A program made the position numbers and the translations under genes. Positions 45,023 through 53,411 of a stretch of DNA of 64,000 nt are shown here, piece by piece (within the stretch, counting starts at the first letter, position 1; each line of letters opens with the position of its first letter). Below the pieces are notes generated by a model. The model was given only the letters and a program-made list of their open reading frames with translations. It ran no database searches and was not told the origin of the DNA. Source of the DNA: Mesorhizobium sp. WSM4306 (lineage in GTDB: Bacteria > Pseudomonadota > Alphaproteobacteria > Rhizobiales > Rhizobiaceae); contig NZ_VFTC01000022.1 in NCBI RefSeq assembly GCF_007003975.1, positions 1 through 64,000 on the forward strand, written 5' to 3'.

Positions 45023-45036
45023 AGTCCAATTGGACT
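45023..45036. promoter_or_regulatory. Perfect 14-bp palindrome upstream of sctC1
   Basis: AGTCCAATTGGACT is a perfect inverted repeat, 46 bp before the sctC1 ATG (45083). A 12-of-14 match occurs at 32186 upstream of the other arm. The position suits an operator or activator site for the right-arm operon. Confidence 0.5.
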
Positions 45037-45082
45037 TCCAATTTTCCAGTATGCACGATAGAGTGAAATCGGCGGGCAAACC

Positions 45083-45784
45083 ATGAAGCGAGCGACGCGG
45101 GTCATCACTCGTGGGTTGCTTGCAATAGGACCAATGTTGACGGTACGCAGTGTCCGCCATGCTGATCGGTTGTCGGGAGCCAGGGCTGCCTTTGTCGGCT
45201 GGGGGCTTGCCGTGGTCCTGGCGCTCGGCCTTGCCTCGCAGCACGCACAAGCCGCCGAACCGCGATGGCCCCCGGGTCCCTACAAGTACATCACGGTCGA
45301 CCAGTCGGTGACAGACGCGCTGGTCGAGCTTGGCCGCAACATGCGGGTGCCCATGCGTGTCAGCAAGCTTGTAAAGGGGCGCCTCAGCGCCGGCATGCCG
45401 GTGGGAACGGCCCGCGAGTTTCTGGAAGAGATTTGCAGTCGATACGGGTTGGTTTGGTATTTCGACGGCATTGTCATGAACGTGGCAACCGAAGCCGAAA
45501 TCCAGACGGAAATGATCCCGCTTGATGCAAACACGGCTGCCGGCGCCGAAGATCGGCTTTCGCGGCTGGGCGTCATCGATCCGAGGTTTCCGGTAAAGGT
45601 TTCCAAGCAAGACGATGTCGTCTCGGTATCGGGGCCGCCCTCCTACATCGAACTGGTCAGGAAAACGCTCGGGGTTCCCGCGGCAACGGGCACGAAGCCG
45701 GAGCCGGGCAAGGTTGTTTCGGTCCGCGTTTTCCGCGGAAGGCAGGTGGAGGCGTATGATGTCCCCTCCGCCACGAAGAACTAG
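45083..45784 (+). CDS. sctC1: SctC N-terminal part (split secretin, RhcC1 type)
   Basis: The 233-residue protein has an N-terminal hydrophobic signal (GWGLAVVLALGLASQHAQA, cleavage near residue 57) and secretin N0/N1-like domains (YITVDQSVTDALVELGRNMRVPMRVSKLVKGRL, GTAREFLEEICSRYGLVWYFDG, VSVSGPPSYIELVRKTLG). It stops before any secretin pore region. Rhizobial type III systems carry the secretin as two genes, rhcC1 and rhcC2, and this corresponds to rhcC1. It is longer than usual for rhcC1. No rhcC2 was recognised in the window. It is the first gene of the right arm. Confidence 0.85.
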   Translation: MKRATRVITRGLLAIGPMLTVRSVRHADRLSGARAAFVGWGLAVVLALGLASQHAQAAEPRWPPGPYKYITVDQSVTDALVELGRNMRVPMRVSKLVKGRLSAGMPVGTAREFLEEICSRYGLVWYFDGIVMNVATEAEIQTEMIPLDANTAAGAEDRLSRLGVIDPRFPVKVSKQDDVVSVSGPPSYIELVRKTLGVPAATGTKPEPGKVVSVRVFRGRQVEAYDVPSATKN

Positions 45785-45802
45785 GGAACGGGAGGCAGGT
45801 TC

Positions 45803-46435
45803 ATGCAGATCGCCCCGATTGGAGCCCTGGAGGCTACGCTTGCAAACTTGACCACCAGCATAAGCTCGCAACAGCAGATCACCGCTGGCGCCGCGGCGCA
45901 GCCTGGCAACCGGATGGTCGGTGCCAAGCAGGAAAAGCACGACGCCGTGAAGGTCAACACGCCTGAGCGCGGTGATGTCGCCACACGGGCAGGTCAGCAG
46001 GTGGCACAAGCGTCGTCCGGTGCCAATCCGGCAACGGCTGGGCAATCTTCCAAGCCGGAAAGGACGGAGCCGATCACCGAACGCCAACTCTTCGACTATC
46101 TGGCCGAGACCGAGAAGGCAGGCGGGGGAGCGTCCACGGATCCGTCGGCACTGTTCGGTTCTGCCGTTCGGTCGTTGGAAGGAACCATGCAACAGGTCCA
46201 GAAAGCGCTTGGCCAGGCGAACGCCCCCGTGAACGCTGATGCAGCCACGGTGCCGGAGGCCACCGGCAAGACGGCCCTGCCAGGCAAGGAAGGCGAAAAT
46301 TCCCCGGCAAGGAATGCCGAGCAACTCCTCGAACGATCCATTTCGGTGATGTGGGCAGCCGCCAATCTCGAGGTGGTGACGAGCAGCGTGACGGCCGTCA
46401 CGTCATCGACCAGCACGCTGATCAAACAACAGTAA
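45803..46435 (+). CDS. sctI: SctI-like inner rod protein (NolB/NopB position)
   Basis: The 210-residue protein has a low-complexity middle (Ala, Gln, Lys rich) and a C-terminal helical segment LLERSISVMWAAANLEVVTSS ending in TSTLIKQQ, the usual pattern of inner rod proteins (a polymerising helix ending in L..Q). It precedes sctJ, as nolB precedes rhcJ in other rhizobia. GGAGG lies nine bases before the ATG. The long variable middle is not seen in small rod proteins such as PrgJ. Confidence 0.75.
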   Translation: MQIAPIGALEATLANLTTSISSQQQITAGAAAQPGNRMVGAKQEKHDAVKVNTPERGDVATRAGQQVAQASSGANPATAGQSSKPERTEPITERQLFDYLAETEKAGGGASTDPSALFGSAVRSLEGTMQQVQKALGQANAPVNADAATVPEATGKTALPGKEGENSPARNAEQLLERSISVMWAAANLEVVTSSVTAVTSSTSTLIKQQ

Positions 46436-46452
46436 ATGCCACGGAGTGTTTC

Positions 46453-47286
46453 GTGCCAGCGCTAACCCTGCCGTGGCGGTCAACGCTACTGAATCGATGC
46501 GGCGCCCGGTGGCGCATTGGGCTCGTTGTCATGGGTATGCTGGTGCTGCAGGCGTGCTCGGTGGAGCTGTATTCCAACCTCAGCCAGCGGCAGGCCAACG
46601 AGATCGTGGCTACGCTGGTGCGCCACGGGATTCCGGCCCAACGCGAGACCGCCAAAGATGGGAAAATGACGGTTTCCGTGCAGAAAGACCGGTTCGCCGA
46701 AGCAATGGCGATTCTGGATGAAAGCGGATTGCCCAGACAGGAATTCCAGACGCTGGGCGACGTGTTCAAGAGAGGTGGGCTTGTGTCCTCGCCGGTGGAA
46801 GAGCGGGCGGCGATGATCTATGGCCTGAGCCAGGAACTGTCGCAGACGATCTCGGATATCGACGGCGTGCTTTCCGCGCGTGTTCATCTCGTCTTGCCCG
46901 AAAACGATCCGCTGAGACAGCAGCTGGTGCCGTCATCTGCCTCCGTCTTCATTCGGCATCGCGCATCGGTTCCGATGAATGAGCTCATCCCACAGGTCAA
47001 GATGCTGGTGGCCAAGGGTATCGCCGGACTGACCTATGACAACGTTTCCGTCACCCTCATTCCGGTAACGGCGACGGCCCCCGAGCAGGGAACCGGCGAG
47101 GCGGGCTTCACGACGTTCCTCGGCCTCTGGCTGCATCCGGACAGCGTCGTCGCCGCGATGTGGCTGTTCTACGGCATGGCGGCGGCCATCCTCGCGCTGG
47201 CTGCCCGGCTTGCCTACGTGCAGTGGTACCGACAGCCCGGCGTCTATGCGCTTGATGCTTCGGCAATGCCTGTGAAGAAGACATGA
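46453..47286 (+). CDS. sctJ: Type III secretion inner-ring lipoprotein SctJ
   Basis: The 277-residue protein of the YscJ/FliF family has lipobox VLQAC (lipidated Cys about residue 34), then ELYSNLSQRQANEIVATLVRHGI, GGLVSSPVEERAAMIYGLSQELSQTI, and a C-terminal membrane helix (VAAMWLFYGMAAAILALAARLAY). The GTG start at 46453 has GGAG upstream and follows the sctI stop by 17 bases; the open frame extends further up into sctI. It forms a ring with SctD in the inner membrane. Confidence 0.94.
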   Translation: MPALTLPWRSTLLNRCGARWRIGLVVMGMLVLQACSVELYSNLSQRQANEIVATLVRHGIPAQRETAKDGKMTVSVQKDRFAEAMAILDESGLPRQEFQTLGDVFKRGGLVSSPVEERAAMIYGLSQELSQTISDIDGVLSARVHLVLPENDPLRQQLVPSSASVFIRHRASVPMNELIPQVKMLVAKGIAGLTYDNVSVTLIPVTATAPEQGTGEAGFTTFLGLWLHPDSVVAAMWLFYGMAAAILALAARLAYVQWYRQPGVYALDASAMPVKKT

Positions 47287-47903
47287 CCCAGACCGGCTCG
47301 AAGCAAACCGCCAGCCCGCAATGGCAGGCATTCGTGTCCAACCCCGCATCCTATGTGGATGCGGCCAGGCTCGCGGAATGCCTTGACGGAACGATCGGCG
47401 AGGCTGCCTGCCAGCGCATGCTGCGGTCGCGACGCCTGCATGAACGATTGTCGCAGCTTCTGATCGAGCGTCATGGGCTCTCTTCAGCAATCGAAGAGCC
47501 GGCCGACGAGGTCGATCGGGCGATCGCCTTGTCCTCAGGCGAGGCGCTGGAGGAACTTGCGCTTCGCGCCGGCGCGATCTACTGGGCCGGCAGTCTGGCC
47601 GCCGTCATTGTTGGACGCGAAGCGGCCGCGTGGCAGGCAGCGCTTGGCACGGATCTCTGCGCTTTCGCGGTCGCCAACCGCGATCTGGCCGGTCCGCTGC
47701 AGCGGTTGGAGTCCCCGGAAGACATTTACGGTCGTGTCTATGCCGACGGCCTGAGTTGCCTTGGCGCCTGGTGCCAGGCGGTGCCTGGCGATACGAGCAT
47801 GCGGGTGCGCCTCAAGCTGGTGCCGCACGAGCTTGTCGACCAGACGGTGGCCGAACAATTCGCCGAGCGCGGCCCCGCCATTGTCCGGCGAGCGATGAGC
47901 TAG
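47283..47903 (+). CDS. sctK: SctK-like sorting platform protein (NolU type)
   Basis: This 206-residue protein fits the NolU/SctK position and pattern: PHELVDQTVAEQFAERGPAIVRRAM near the C-terminus, AIALSSGEALEELALRAGAIYWAGSLAAVI in the middle. It starts with an ATGA overlap of the sctJ stop. SctK proteins link the cytosolic sorting platform (SctQ, SctL, SctN) to the inner ring. Confidence 0.8.
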   Translation: MTQTGSKQTASPQWQAFVSNPASYVDAARLAECLDGTIGEAACQRMLRSRRLHERLSQLLIERHGLSSAIEEPADEVDRAIALSSGEALEELALRAGAIYWAGSLAAVIVGREAAAWQAALGTDLCAFAVANRDLAGPLQRLESPEDIYGRVYADGLSCLGAWCQAVPGDTSMRVRLKLVPHELVDQTVAEQFAERGPAIVRRAMS

Positions 47904-47908
47904 ACGCG

Positions 47909-48526
47909 ATGGTCGAACCGGGCAAAGCGACAGATGCCGTCCCGAGGCGCCCCTACGCCCGGATCCTGCGCGCCGCCGAGGTGCGCGCGCTGCAAGACGG
48001 GCATGCCTTTCTCGATGAAGCAAGGCGCGATGCGCAGCAGTTGCGTGACGCCGCACGGCGAGCCTATGCGGCTGAATATGCGCAGGGCTATGAAGACGGC
48101 AAAGCGCAGGGCGATGCGGACGCCACGCGGTTGATGAGCGAGACAGCGGTCAAGGTGGATCGCTATTTTGGCGGGCTGGAAGCCGAAGTCATCAGCCTCG
48201 CCCTCGATGTCGTCAGGCGAATGCTTGGAGAGTTCGACGTCGGCACGCTTGTCGCCAAGGCCGCAAGGCAGGCCGTGACAGAAATTCGCCGCGCCAAATA
48301 TCTGAAAGTCCGGGTTCATCCGGCTTCCGTCGACAGGGTTCGCGATGAGCTGGACACGGTCCTGCGCGAGAGTGATCTGGGCATGACGGTCGAGATCGAC
48401 GCGGATGACGCATTGGCGGCCGGTGCCTGCATTGTTTCGACTGACTTTGCCGTCGTCGATGCGAGCATCGACGCGCAGCTCCAAGCCATGGCTGCCGCGA
48501 TTGCGTCAAAGGCGGAGGTTCCATGA
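47909..48526 (+). CDS. sctL: ATPase stator protein SctL (NolV type)
   Basis: The 205-residue FliH/YscL-family protein has an Ala-rich helical N-terminus (ILRAAEVRALQDGHAFLDEAR, AYAAEYAQGYEDGKAQGDADA) and the globular C-terminal part (EAEVISLALDVVRRMLG, YLKVRVHPASVDRV). ATG 47909 lies just after the sctK stop; a longer upstream frame is sctK in another frame. It binds and regulates the SctN ATPase, whose start overlaps it by four bases. Confidence 0.9.
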   Translation: MVEPGKATDAVPRRPYARILRAAEVRALQDGHAFLDEARRDAQQLRDAARRAYAAEYAQGYEDGKAQGDADATRLMSETAVKVDRYFGGLEAEVISLALDVVRRMLGEFDVGTLVAKAARQAVTEIRRAKYLKVRVHPASVDRVRDELDTVLRESDLGMTVEIDADDALAAGACIVSTDFAVVDASIDAQLQAMAAAIASKAEVP

Positions 48527-49881
48527 CCGAGCCCGCTGTCGATATCGAAAGCCGTCTGGCCTCCATCATTCCGAACCTGCGTTCCGCACTCCGCGACGAT
48601 GCCAGCCGGCCCAGGAAGGGGCGTGTACGGCGGGCCACCGGCACGGTCATCCATGCGACCATGGAGGAAGCCCGGATCGGCGAGATATGCGAACTGGTCG
48701 ACCCCAGGACCGGCAAGACGACCAAGGCGGAAGTCGTCGGCCTCGTGGACGACATGGCGATCCTTGTTCCGCTTGGCGATCTGACCGGTCTTTCAAGCCT
48801 GACGGAGGTCGTTGCGACCGGCAAGGACCAGCGGGTGCCCGTCGGTCCCGGGCTTCTTGGTCGGGTGATCAGCGCGTTCGGCGAGCCATTGGATGGCAAG
48901 CCGCTTTCGCCCGGTGGCATCACCGGCAGCTATCCGGTCAATGCCTATCCGCCATCTCCGCTGGAACGCAGCTTGATTTCCGACCCGATCCAGCTCGGAA
49001 TCCGCGCCCTCGACGGGCTTCTCACCTGCGCGCGCGGGCAGCGCGTCGGCATCTTCGGCGAACCCGGCGTCGGCAAATCGATCCTGCTTTCCGATATCGT
49101 CAGCGGCACCGATGCCGATGTGGCCGTAGTCGCCCTTGTCGGAGAGCGCGGACGTGAAGTGCGCGAATTCCTCGAGCAACAGCTCGGGCCGGAAGGGCGG
49201 CAGCGCGCAATCGTCGTCGTCGCGACCTCCGACCGGCCTGCCATCGAGCGCGTCAAGGCCGCCTATGTGGCGACCAGCATTGCCGAATATTTTCGCGACC
49301 AGGGCAAGCACGTGCTGCTTGCAATGGACAACATAACGCGGTTTGCCCGTGCGCAGCGCGAAATTGGCCTGGCCTCGGGCGAGCCACCGACGCGTCGCGG
49401 CTTTCCGTCTTCGCTGTTCGCGGTCTTGCCGCGTCTGCTCGAGCGCTCGGGCCCCGGTCGCGTCGGGTCCATCACGAGCCTCTACAGCGTTCTTCTGGAA
49501 GGCGACGGCACGCTGGATCCGGTTGCCGAGGAAATTCAGGCGCTCCTCGATGGCCACGTCTTCCTGTCGAACGAACTTGCGCAGCGGAACCATTTCCCGG
49601 CCATTGACGTCTTGCGCAGCCGAAGCCGCCTCATGGACGCGGTTGTGCAGCCGGCCCATCGGTCCGACGCCAGCCACCTGCGTGCGCTGCTTGCCCGCTA
49701 CGCCGACATCGAACTTCTCCTGCGGGTCGGTGAATACGAAAAGGGCAGCGATGCCTTGGCGGACGAGGCCGTGGCGAAGATCGATGCCATCAACGCCTTT
49801 CTGCGCCAGGGGTCCGCCACACATGAGAGCATCGAGAAGACGCGCCAACGCATGCGGGAAATCGTCAATGAAAGATCGTGA
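48523..49881 (+). CDS. sctN: Type III secretion ATPase SctN
   Basis: The 452-residue F1-like ATPase unfolds and releases substrates. The Walker A motif GEPGVGKS is at residues 179-186, followed by VVALVGERGREVREFLEQ, the Walker B region HVLLAMDNITRFARAQREI and the GSITSLYSVLLEGD region. The C-terminal AKIDAINAFLRQ is typical. The start ATG overlaps the sctL stop, and the end overlaps sctO by 14 bases. Confidence 0.97.
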   Translation: MTEPAVDIESRLASIIPNLRSALRDDASRPRKGRVRRATGTVIHATMEEARIGEICELVDPRTGKTTKAEVVGLVDDMAILVPLGDLTGLSSLTEVVATGKDQRVPVGPGLLGRVISAFGEPLDGKPLSPGGITGSYPVNAYPPSPLERSLISDPIQLGIRALDGLLTCARGQRVGIFGEPGVGKSILLSDIVSGTDADVAVVALVGERGREVREFLEQQLGPEGRQRAIVVVATSDRPAIERVKAAYVATSIAEYFRDQGKHVLLAMDNITRFARAQREIGLASGEPPTRRGFPSSLFAVLPRLLERSGPGRVGSITSLYSVLLEGDGTLDPVAEEIQALLDGHVFLSNELAQRNHFPAIDVLRSRSRLMDAVVQPAHRSDASHLRALLARYADIELLLRVGEYEKGSDALADEAVAKIDAINAFLRQGSATHESIEKTRQRMREIVNERS

Positions 49882-50356
49882 CATGATCGCCCGATTGCGC
49901 GACCTGAGACGCCGCCGCGAAGAACGCGCGAAGGAAGGCGTAATCAAAAGGCACGCCGCTGCGCACCGGGCGACGAGGGAGGTTCAGGAGGCGGCCGCCG
50001 CTGTCACCGAACACCTCCAGCGCACGGTTGACGCCGAAGAGGCGGCGTTCGGTTCGCTTGTTGGACAGCCGGTAAAGGCTGCCAGCCTCCATCGACTTCA
50101 AGGACGGTTCGAAATCGCTGCCAGAAAAACCGGGCAGTTGCGGGAAAACGAGAAGATGGCCGGCGTCGCCGAGGAACGGCGGAAAGTAGAGTTGTCGGCA
50201 GCCCGCGATGATCATCGTGCGAGCACGAAAGCGGTGACGAAGCTGGACGGGCTGCTGGAGCATCTGACCAAACGCAGCGCGCGCCGTCGCCTCGCTCTTT
50301 CCGAGCTTTTCGAGGAAGAGGAACGCGGCCCGCCGCGCTTGCCCGCAGAACGATAG
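49868..50356 (+). CDS. sctO: ATPase stalk protein SctO
   Basis: The 162-residue protein is almost entirely charged coiled coil (RLRDLRRRREERAKEGVIKR, then ATREVQEAAAAVTEHLQR), like YscO/FliJ stalk proteins, which contact the ATPase and the gate. Sequence is poorly conserved in this family, so the call rests mainly on size, coiled coil and the N-O-Q order. It begins inside the sctN 3' end at ATG 49868. Confidence 0.8.
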   Translation: MKDRDMIARLRDLRRRREERAKEGVIKRHAAAHRATREVQEAAAAVTEHLQRTVDAEEAAFGSLVGQPVKAASLHRLQGRFEIAARKTGQLRENEKMAGVAEERRKVELSAARDDHRASTKAVTKLDGLLEHLTKRSARRRLALSELFEEEERGPPRLPAER

Positions 50357-50387
50357 CCCCATCCGTGATCGTGGATATGGAAGTGTA

Positions 50388-51482
50388 ATGCCTCAAGCCC
50401 TGGCGTCGGCAAAAACGAAAGCGCGCGGAAAACCGGCCAGACTGCCGGGCGTCGGCGAACGGTTGACACTGGAATCTGTCGCGGCCGTGGACGTCGGCGC
50501 ATTGAATGTCTTCTACCGCCGCCGCACTCCCGCGCAGATCACCATCGCGGGGAAGGCAATGACGATCGCTGCCGTCTGGCCGGCGCCGAACCCCGCGGAC
50601 CAGCGGCTGTGCACGATTGCGTTCACGCTCGCAGACAAGGTCGCCAAATTGCGCCTGCCGCTTTCTGTCGTCGAAAGGGCCCTCGCCAAGGCGGACGAAC
50701 TGGTCGACATGAAACGATTGGCGCCCACTCACGCCGCACTGCTGCTGGAATCCGCATTCGAAGAAGATCTCGAAAGGATCGAGGACAAGCTGGGTGAGAG
50801 GATCGCACTGACCTCGGTTGAACGAACAGATACCGTCTCCGAGCAAACCCCGTTGGCCTTTGTGCTGACTGGCAACGACGAAACGATAGACTGCGTGTTG
50901 AACACGAATGACACCGGCCTGGCGGTTCGGATCGGCCGCCTTCTCGACGAGATCGGCAAGGCGAGGCCGCCGATCCCGACCGAATTCCCGCTGCTGGTCT
51001 GCCTTCGGCGTGGAGCGCTGACGATCAGCCTTGGCGAGCTTCAAAGCCTGGAGCCTGGCGATGTGGTGCTTTTCAGGGATGCGGAGGAAGAACGCACCGC
51101 GGCACTCATCATTGCCGAGCACCTGTATGCACCGGTGGCCTTGACTGCCGGGGGGCCGCAATTGCTTGCCGCGCCTTCTGCAATCGCCGGATCGAATTGG
51201 GAGTGGACCATGAATCAGAACACGCCGCCGCCAGCCGGCCAGACATTGGAAGAGTCGACTCTGGACGAGCTGCCGGTCGCGCTTGCCTTCGAGATCGGCC
51301 GCACGGCGATGCCTCTCGGGGAGGTAAGGCAGCTTGCGCCCGGCGCCATCGTTACGCTTACCGACGTGACGAACGAGACTGTCGACATCATCGCCAACGG
51401 CAAGCGGGTCGGTCGTGGCGAGATCGTGCGGATTGGGGAAAACCTGGGCGTGCGGATCGTCCGTATGTTCGACAATGCTTGA
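50388..51482 (+). CDS. sctQ: Sorting platform protein SctQ
   Basis: The 364-residue YscQ/FliN-family protein has a weakly conserved N-terminal part and two SpoA-like domains: about residues 200-260 (EFPLLVCLRRGALTISLGEL, LEPGDVVLF) and about 290-362 (LPVALAFEIGRTAMPLGEVRQL, GAIVTLTD, ANGKRVGRGEIVRIGENLGVR). It forms the cytosolic pods that recruit substrates. An internal ATG at 51210 with GGGAG upstream probably yields a separate C-terminal product. The end overlaps sctR by 8 bases. Confidence 0.92.
   Translation: MPQALASAKTKARGKPARLPGVGERLTLESVAAVDVGALNVFYRRRTPAQITIAGKAMTIAAVWPAPNPADQRLCTIAFTLADKVAKLRLPLSVVERALAKADELVDMKRLAPTHAALLLESAFEEDLERIEDKLGERIALTSVERTDTVSEQTPLAFVLTGNDETIDCVLNTNDTGLAVRIGRLLDEIGKARPPIPTEFPLLVCLRRGALTISLGELQSLEPGDVVLFRDAEEERTAALIIAEHLYAPVALTAGGPQLLAAPSAIAGSNWEWTMNQNTPPPAGQTLEESTLDELPVALAFEIGRTAMPLGEVRQLAPGAIVTLTDVTNETVDIIANGKRVGRGEIVRIGENLGVRIVRMFDNA
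51199..51212 (+). promoter_or_regulatory. Internal ribosome binding site and start for a SctQ-C product
   Basis: GGGAGTGGACCATG inside sctQ gives a Shine-Dalgarno core six bases before ATG 51210. Translation from there makes a 90-residue protein equal to the last SpoA domain. In Yersinia YscQ and related systems such an internally initiated product is needed for assembly of the sorting platform. Confidence 0.65.
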
Positions 51483-52128
51483 GAATTCGCCCAACCTGCT
51501 TGGAATTCTGATCGCTGTCGGCTTTGTCGGGTTGCTGCCGCTGGCCGTCGTCACGATGACGGGCTTCTTGAAAATTTCGGTTGTGCTATTTCTCGTCCGC
51601 AACGCGCTTGGCGTCCAGCAGATGCCGCCCAATCTGGTGCTCTACGGCATAGCGCTCGTGCTTACCGTCTATGTCACCACGCCGTTGCTGAGCGAGATGT
51701 CGGGGCGACTTCAGGAAGGGCAAGTTCAGTTCCAGACCACGGACGACCTTGCCAGGGCGGCGCAACTGGTCAGGGAACCATTGCAGCGACATCTCATGAA
51801 ATTCACCCAGCCGGAAGAGCGGCAGTTCTTTCTCGATGGCACCAGTCGCCTGTGGCCGGAACGGGCGCGGCAGAATCTCAAGGACGATGATCTCTCGATC
51901 CTTGTTCCGGCCTTTGTCGCGTCCGAGCTTACCCGTGCCTTCGAGATCGGCTTCCTGCTTTATCTTCCTTTCCTCATCATCGATATCGTTGTTGCGAATG
52001 TCCTGATGACGCTCGGCATGATCATGGTCTCGCCGGTTCTCATTTCGATCCCGCTGAAACTGTTCCTTTTCGTCGCCATCAATGGCTGGTCGCGGCTGAT
52101 GCATGGCCTCATCCTGAGTTACGTCTGA
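51475..52128 (+). CDS. sctR: Export apparatus protein SctR
   Basis: The 217-residue FliP/YscR-family membrane protein has hydrophobic N-terminal helices, a large polar loop (about residues 65-135) and the signature FEIGFLLYLPFLIIDIVVANVLMT near the C-terminus, followed by SIPLKLFLFV..NGW. The ATG lies within the last codons of sctQ. SctR, S and T form the export pore entrance. Confidence 0.96.
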   Translation: MLENSPNLLGILIAVGFVGLLPLAVVTMTGFLKISVVLFLVRNALGVQQMPPNLVLYGIALVLTVYVTTPLLSEMSGRLQEGQVQFQTTDDLARAAQLVREPLQRHLMKFTQPEERQFFLDGTSRLWPERARQNLKDDDLSILVPAFVASELTRAFEIGFLLYLPFLIIDIVVANVLMTLGMIMVSPVLISIPLKLFLFVAINGWSRLMHGLILSYV

Positions 52129-52146
52129 CGCCGCTGGAGGGTTTGC

Positions 52147-52416
52147 ATGAGCAATGACTTCATCCTGGCGAAGGTCCAGAGCGCCCTTCTGACGGTGCTG
52201 CTCGCGTCCAGTCCCGCGATCATCGCGGCGCTCGCTGTCGGCATCCTTGTCGGCCTTGCCCAGGCGCTGACGCAGATTCAGGACCAGTCGCTGCCGCAGA
52301 CGATCAAGCTCGTCGTGATCCTGCTCGTCATCATCGTCTTCGGTCCGCTGCTCGGTCAGCAGATCGCGGAGCAGGCCTCGACGGCGCTGGACGAATTCCC
52401 CGTCGTCACGCGCTGA
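52147..52416 (+). CDS. sctS: Export apparatus protein SctS
   Basis: The 89-residue FliQ/YscS-family protein has two hydrophobic helices around LVGLAQALTQIQDQSLPQTIKL, the conserved cytosolic turn. TGGAGG lies about eight bases upstream of the ATG. It sits in the invariant R-S-T order. Confidence 0.96.
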   Translation: MSNDFILAKVQSALLTVLLASSPAIIAALAVGILVGLAQALTQIQDQSLPQTIKLVVILLVIIVFGPLLGQQIAEQASTALDEFPVVTR

Positions 52417-52425
52417 GGCAAGCGG

Positions 52426-53241
52426 ATGTCGGTCGAACCACTCTTCGCGTCTGTCAAGGAGCTCCAGTTCTATCTTCTGGCAGGTGCTTTCGCGCTCGCA
52501 CGCCTGACCGGTTTCATGCTCCTGATGCCGCTCTTTTCGCGTGTGCCGTTATCCGGGCTTCTGCGCAACGGCGTGGCCCTGGCATTGGCGGTTCCGGTCT
52601 TTCCGATGATCGTGACCAAGGTGACGAACACCGATATCGCGATGACGATGATCGTCCTGTACATGCTCAAGGAGGTCGTTGTCGGGGTGACGCTTGGGCT
52701 GGCAATGGGCATACCGTTCTGGGCGGCGGAGGCTGCGGGCGATATCCTGGATCTGCAGCGCGGGTCCTCGATGGGGACCCTGATCGACCCGATGATGACC
52801 CATGAGACGAGTGCCACCGGCACCTTGCTCGCCGTCATCATGGTCACGATCTATCTGGCGGCCGGTGGCCTGCAGCTTTCCCTGACCAGCCTCTACGACA
52901 GCTACGGCCTTTGGCCGATCGACCAACTTCTGCCTGTGTTCAGCAAGGATGCTGCCGGGATATTTCTCGATCTGCTGAATCGCATCCTGGTGATGGCACT
53001 GACCCTCGTTTTTCCGGTCGTCGTCAGCATGCTCCTGTCCGACATTGTGCTGGCTTTCCTGGCGCGCGCCTCGCCGCACTTGAATGTTTTTGCGCTCTCA
53101 CTGGTCGTCAAGACGCTGGTGTTCAGCCTCGTCCTTGTCCTCTACGCGGCTTTCCTGCTCTTCTACATGAACCGAGACCTGGGTTTTCTGCACGAAGCAG
53201 GCCGACAGATAGAAGCGATCGGCTGCCGCGGTTGTCAATGA
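52426..53241 (+). CDS. sctT: Export apparatus protein SctT
   Basis: The 271-residue FliR/YscT-family membrane protein has about six hydrophobic segments, and family stretches ALARLTGFMLLMPLFSR, WAAEAAGDILDLQRGSSMGTL and VVVSMLLSDIVLAFLARASPHLNVFALS. It is the last secretion gene on the right; in most rhizobial clusters sctU follows here, but in this locus sctU is at 26649 on the other arm. Confidence 0.96.
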   Translation: MSVEPLFASVKELQFYLLAGAFALARLTGFMLLMPLFSRVPLSGLLRNGVALALAVPVFPMIVTKVTNTDIAMTMIVLYMLKEVVVGVTLGLAMGIPFWAAEAAGDILDLQRGSSMGTLIDPMMTHETSATGTLLAVIMVTIYLAAGGLQLSLTSLYDSYGLWPIDQLLPVFSKDAAGIFLDLLNRILVMALTLVFPVVVSMLLSDIVLAFLARASPHLNVFALSLVVKTLVFSLVLVLYAAFLLFYMNRDLGFLHEAGRQIEAIGCRGCQ

Positions 53242-53411
53242 CAATAACAGCTTTATGAGCAGAGGCTAATAATAGTTGAAGTCTCTGTTGGCCGACCAAT
53301 AAATACAATTTATCGACGAGGAAAGATTCTGATAATTTGACAAGCGGCCGGCCCGTCGATGATCTTACGCGCTCTCGACGTGTCTCTGAACATGCATATG
53401 CCTCGGAAGCC

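Noticed and set aside
26649..53241. tts boxes (TtsI-binding sites) upstream of secretion genes
   Set aside because: I looked for the tts-box pattern in the intergenic regions at 32084-32281, 33158-33235 and 44851-45082 and saw no match. No TtsI-like gene is in the window.
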